Below are positions 6,602 through 7,768 of a DNA stretch of 7,768 nt, in pieces. Every line of letters starts with the position of its first letter. The first letter of the stretch is position 1. Position numbers and translations under genes: made by a program. Location: the NCBI GenBank assembly GCA_002689985.1, contig NZDC01000009.1, forward strand, positions 1 to 7,768, written 5' to 3'. Source of the stretch: Candidatus Pacearchaeota archaeon (GTDB lineage: Archaea; Nanobdellota; Nanobdellia; Pacearchaeales; GW2011-AR1). A model generated the notes under the pieces. It was not told the DNA's origin, ran no database searches, and saw nothing but the letters and a program-made list of their open reading frames with translations.

Positions 6602-7387
6602 TTAATAACTTTCCCATAAAACTAATTTATTATCTTTATCTCTTAAAAATAAGGTATCTCCTGAGTTTGTCCAAATATATGTTTCATCTCTCCAAAATAA
6701 AGTTGTTTTAGTATTTTTATCATCTCCAAGTTTTATTTCTACATTATTATTACTTTCTAGAATAAATTTATCAAAGATAAAATTTTTCCTTCCTTCATCT
6801 TTAATTTTCCATCCAGTTAAATCACAATTATATGAACATTTGTTGTAAAAAACTACTCTATCTTTTCTATAATCAAATTCTTTTAATTCAATACATATAG
6901 CGCATTTGTCATAAGACTTTTCACACAAATTCTTATTATTGAAAACACATTCTTCCCAAGCTTTTTTAAATTCTATATAATGTACATCTTTTCCCGACGG
7001 AAAATAGAAATTGGCATACCCATTTCTAACTAATTCTAAATTAATATTTTCTCTTTTAAAATAAATATAAGCAAGAATTCTTTTGTATCTATCATATTTA
7101 TCCTTTCCAAATTCAAGTTCAATTGTTTTATTAGAAACTGATTGTTGTAAAGATTCTTTTGCTTCATTATAATATTTTTCTCCTTTTTCAGGAGTGTTAA
7201 TTCCAAGCATTCGAAGACTTGTATCATTATCAATTTTAATTGTATCTCCATCAACAACTCTCTCAACATAAGCTGTTTTTTTACCTTCAAAGAAATTAAT
7301 TAATAAAGAGTCTAAAAAAGAATAATTAATTGTAAATAAAATAATTACTAAGAATATAATTAGATAGATTTGTTTATTTTTATTCAT
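6602..7387 (-). CDS. Exported staphylococcal-nuclease-like (SNase) protein with C-terminal lamin-tail domain
   Basis: The 261-residue protein has an N-terminal hydrophobic segment (7-33) without a clear cleavage site, so it is a signal anchor or signal peptide placing the rest outside the cell. Residues 38-155 are an SNase domain, a Ca2+-dependent phosphodiesterase acting on DNA and RNA. V-V-D-G-D-T has Asp48 at the metal-ligand place of Asp21 in the staphylococcal enzyme. Arg59 (L-R-M-L-G-I) matches Arg35, Thr65 and Glu67 (I-N-T-P-E) match Thr41 and Glu43, and Arg103 (K-R-I-L-A-Y-I-Y) matches Arg87. Asn64 replaces Asp40. The catalytic set is otherwise complete, so activity is expected. Residues about 168-261 form a lamin-tail domain (C-D-L-T-G-W-K-I, T-N-S-G-D-T-L-F-L). 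Six cysteines (147, 155, 162, 165, 184, 188) cluster at the domain junction. Nucleic-acid scavenging is a plausible role (inferred). Confidence 0.9.
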   Translation of the reverse strand: MNKNKQIYLIIFLVIILFTINYSFLDSLLINFFEGKKTAYVERVVDGDTIKIDNDTSLRMLGINTPEKGEKYYNEAKESLQQSVSNKTIELEFGKDKYDRYKRILAYIYFKRENINLELVRNGYANFYFPSGKDVHYIEFKKAWEECVFNNKNLCEKSYDKCAICIELKEFDYRKDRVVFYNKCSYNCDLTGWKIKDEGRKNFIFDKFILESNNNVEIKLGDDKNTKTTLFWRDETYIWTNSGDTLFLRDKDNKLVLWESY

Positions 7388-7408
7388 TAGATTTAATGAT
7401 CCAATGGA

Positions 7409-7416
7409 TTAATAAA
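7409..7416 (-). promoter_or_regulatory. TATA-like box for the SNase gene
   Basis: The minus strand reads TTTATTAA, centred 25.5 nt before the ATG at 7387. It lies between the U-rich end of the small RNA and the nuclease start, so the nuclease probably has its own leaderless transcript rather than using the small RNA as its 5' leader. Confidence 0.5.
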
Positions 7417-7421
7417 TTTTT

Positions 7422-7432
7422 AGAAAATAAGT
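7422..7432 (-). terminator. U-rich tract ending the small RNA
   Basis: After the closing stem the minus strand reads ACTTATTTTCT. A U-rich run just after a GC-containing stem is a plausible archaeal termination site. It separates the small RNA from the nuclease promoter at 7409-7416. Confidence 0.4.
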
Positions 7433-7487
7433 GTAGGAGAAGAATATCCGAAGATACTCAATATCAACCGAAGTTAATACCCCCTAC
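7422..7487 (-). ncRNA. Candidate orphan structured small RNA: three-way junction with two C(UUCG)G hairpins
   Basis: On the minus strand the closing stem P1 pairs 7487-7480 (GTAGGGGG) with 7440-7433 (TCTCCTAC), 8 pairs including two G-U. Arm P2 is 7479-7473 with 7468-7462 (TATTAAC/GTTGATA, 7 pairs, one G-U) and loop TTCG at 7472-7469. Arm P3 is 7459-7453 with 7448-7442 (GAGTATC/GATATTC, 7 pairs, one G-U) and loop TTCG at 7452-7449. Only UU (7461-7460) and U (7441) are unpaired at the junction. The four G-U pairs would be A-C mismatches and the loops CGAA on the other strand, so the minus strand is the RNA strand. A TATA box centred at 7512.5 predicts +1 at about 7487, the first base of P1. 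A U-rich tract follows the last pair. No coding frame covers it, and I recognise no known family. The 3' end is approximate. Confidence 0.65.
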
Positions 7488-7508
7488 TTTAATTTAATGG
7501 TTTTGGGA

Positions 7509-7518
7509 TATATAAAGC
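7509..7518 (-). promoter_or_regulatory. TATA box of the candidate small RNA
   Basis: The minus strand reads CTTTATATAT, close to the archaeal consensus, with AG before it as part of a possible BRE. The TTTATATA core (7516-7509) is centred 25.5 nt upstream of 7487. That base begins the closing stem of the predicted three-way junction. No protein start lies at the right distance, which points to an RNA gene. Confidence 0.6.
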
Positions 7519-7566
7519 TAAGCGAGCATTCTTGAATAATAACAAATCTAGTTCTTTTTTTTAATA

Positions 7567-7768
7567 TTAATGAAAAGCATTATATCTAAAACAACTTATT
7601 TCATGATCATTTACCATTCCAACTGCTTGCATAAAAGCATAACAAATTGTACTTCCAACAAATTTAAAGCCTCTTTTTTTAAGGTCTTTACTCATTTCAT
7701 CTGAATGTTTTGTATTTACAGGAATTTCTTTTAATTTTCTAAATTTATTTTGAATTGGTTTATTACTC
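7567..7768 (-). CDS. tag: DNA-3-methyladenine glycosylase I, C-terminal part (runs off the right edge)
   Basis: The stop codon is TAA at 7569-7567 and 66 codons of the C-terminus are visible. The segment S-K-D-L-K-K-R-G-F-K-F-V-G-S-T-I-C-Y-A-F-M-Q-A-V-G-M is continued by V-N-D-H-E-I-S-C-F-R-Y, the hallmark end of Tag. This enzyme removes 3-methyladenine from alkylated DNA as the first step of base excision repair in the cytoplasm. The His-x3-Cys pair in N-D-H-E-I-S-C corresponds to the C-terminal two ligands of the zinc snap (His175 and Cys179 in the E. coli enzyme); the other two ligands lie at the missing N-terminus. The protein ends soon after F-R-Y, as usual for the family. Its start and promoter are outside the window. 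About 50 nt separate its stop from the promoter of the small RNA. Confidence 0.93.
   Translation of the reverse strand, partial: SNKPIQNKFRKLKEIPVNTKHSDEMSKDLKKRGFKFVGSTICYAFMQAVGMVNDHEISCFRYNAFH

Noticed and set aside
7036..7290. Open frame of 84 codons on the minus strand.
   Set aside because: It overlaps the SNase catalytic domain in another frame and shows only low-complexity Lys/Leu/Ile composition.
7422..7487. Idea that the small RNA is a tRNA.
   Set aside because: It has only two arms beyond the closing stem, no seven-base anticodon loop, no T-loop sequence, and about 55 nt of folded length.
7422..7487. Idea that the small RNA is a C/D or H/ACA guide RNA.
   Set aside because: No C box (RUGAUGA) or D box (CUGA) flanks it, the hairpins have no internal pseudouridylation pocket or kink-turn, and the ACA-like bases are part of or touching the closing stem rather than at the required spacing.
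7422..7487. Idea that the three-way junction is a hammerhead-type ribozyme.
   Set aside because: The junction has only UU and U unpaired and lacks the CUGANGA and GAAA core bases.

Overview
The window looks like part of an AT-rich archaeal chromosome, most likely a DPANN lineage close to Woesearchaeota, Pacearchaeota or Nanoarchaeota. Three observations support this: prepilin-type class III signal peptides of the archaeal form (K-R-G|Q-F-Y and K-K-G|V-S-P), an archaeal-type SRP (7S) RNA with Alu-domain and helix 8 features, and TATA boxes centred about 25 nt before starts. The lineage is inferred from protein style, not from a marker tree. Every gene I can support lies on the minus strand, so the transcription order runs from high to low coordinates.

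From right to left the window holds: the 3' end of a DNA-3-methyladenine glycosylase I gene (tag, 7567-7768); a small structured RNA candidate with its own promoter (about 7487 down to 7422); a membrane-anchored or secreted staphylococcal-nuclease-like protein fused to a lamin-tail domain (6602-7387); a giant surface protein of 1431 residues with a lamin-tail domain, several Ig/cadherin/PKD/Fn3-like domains, about 90 N-glycosylation sequons, an acidic stalk and a C-terminal membrane anchor (2215-6510); the SRP RNA gene (about 2180 down to 1912); a small unknown protein with two membrane segments (1261-1842); and a cluster of three type IV pilin/archaellin-like genes (692-1210, 175-708, and a 5' fragment at 1-138).

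Most of the content concerns the cell surface: pilins, a large glycosylated adhesin-like protein, an exported nuclease, and the RNA of the targeting particle that delivers membrane and secreted proteins. Transcription signals are very regular. Five protein starts have a TATA-like box centred 24-27 nt upstream, which fits leaderless mRNAs. The one clearly internal operon gene (175-708) instead has a Shine-Dalgarno sequence. The two RNA genes follow the same promoter spacing, with the predicted +1 falling on the first paired base of the closing helix.

The strongest candidate for something undescribed is the small RNA at about 7422-7487. It is a compact three-way junction made of an 8-bp closing stem and two 7-bp arms, both capped by C(UUCG)G, preceded by a TATA box and followed by a U-rich tract.
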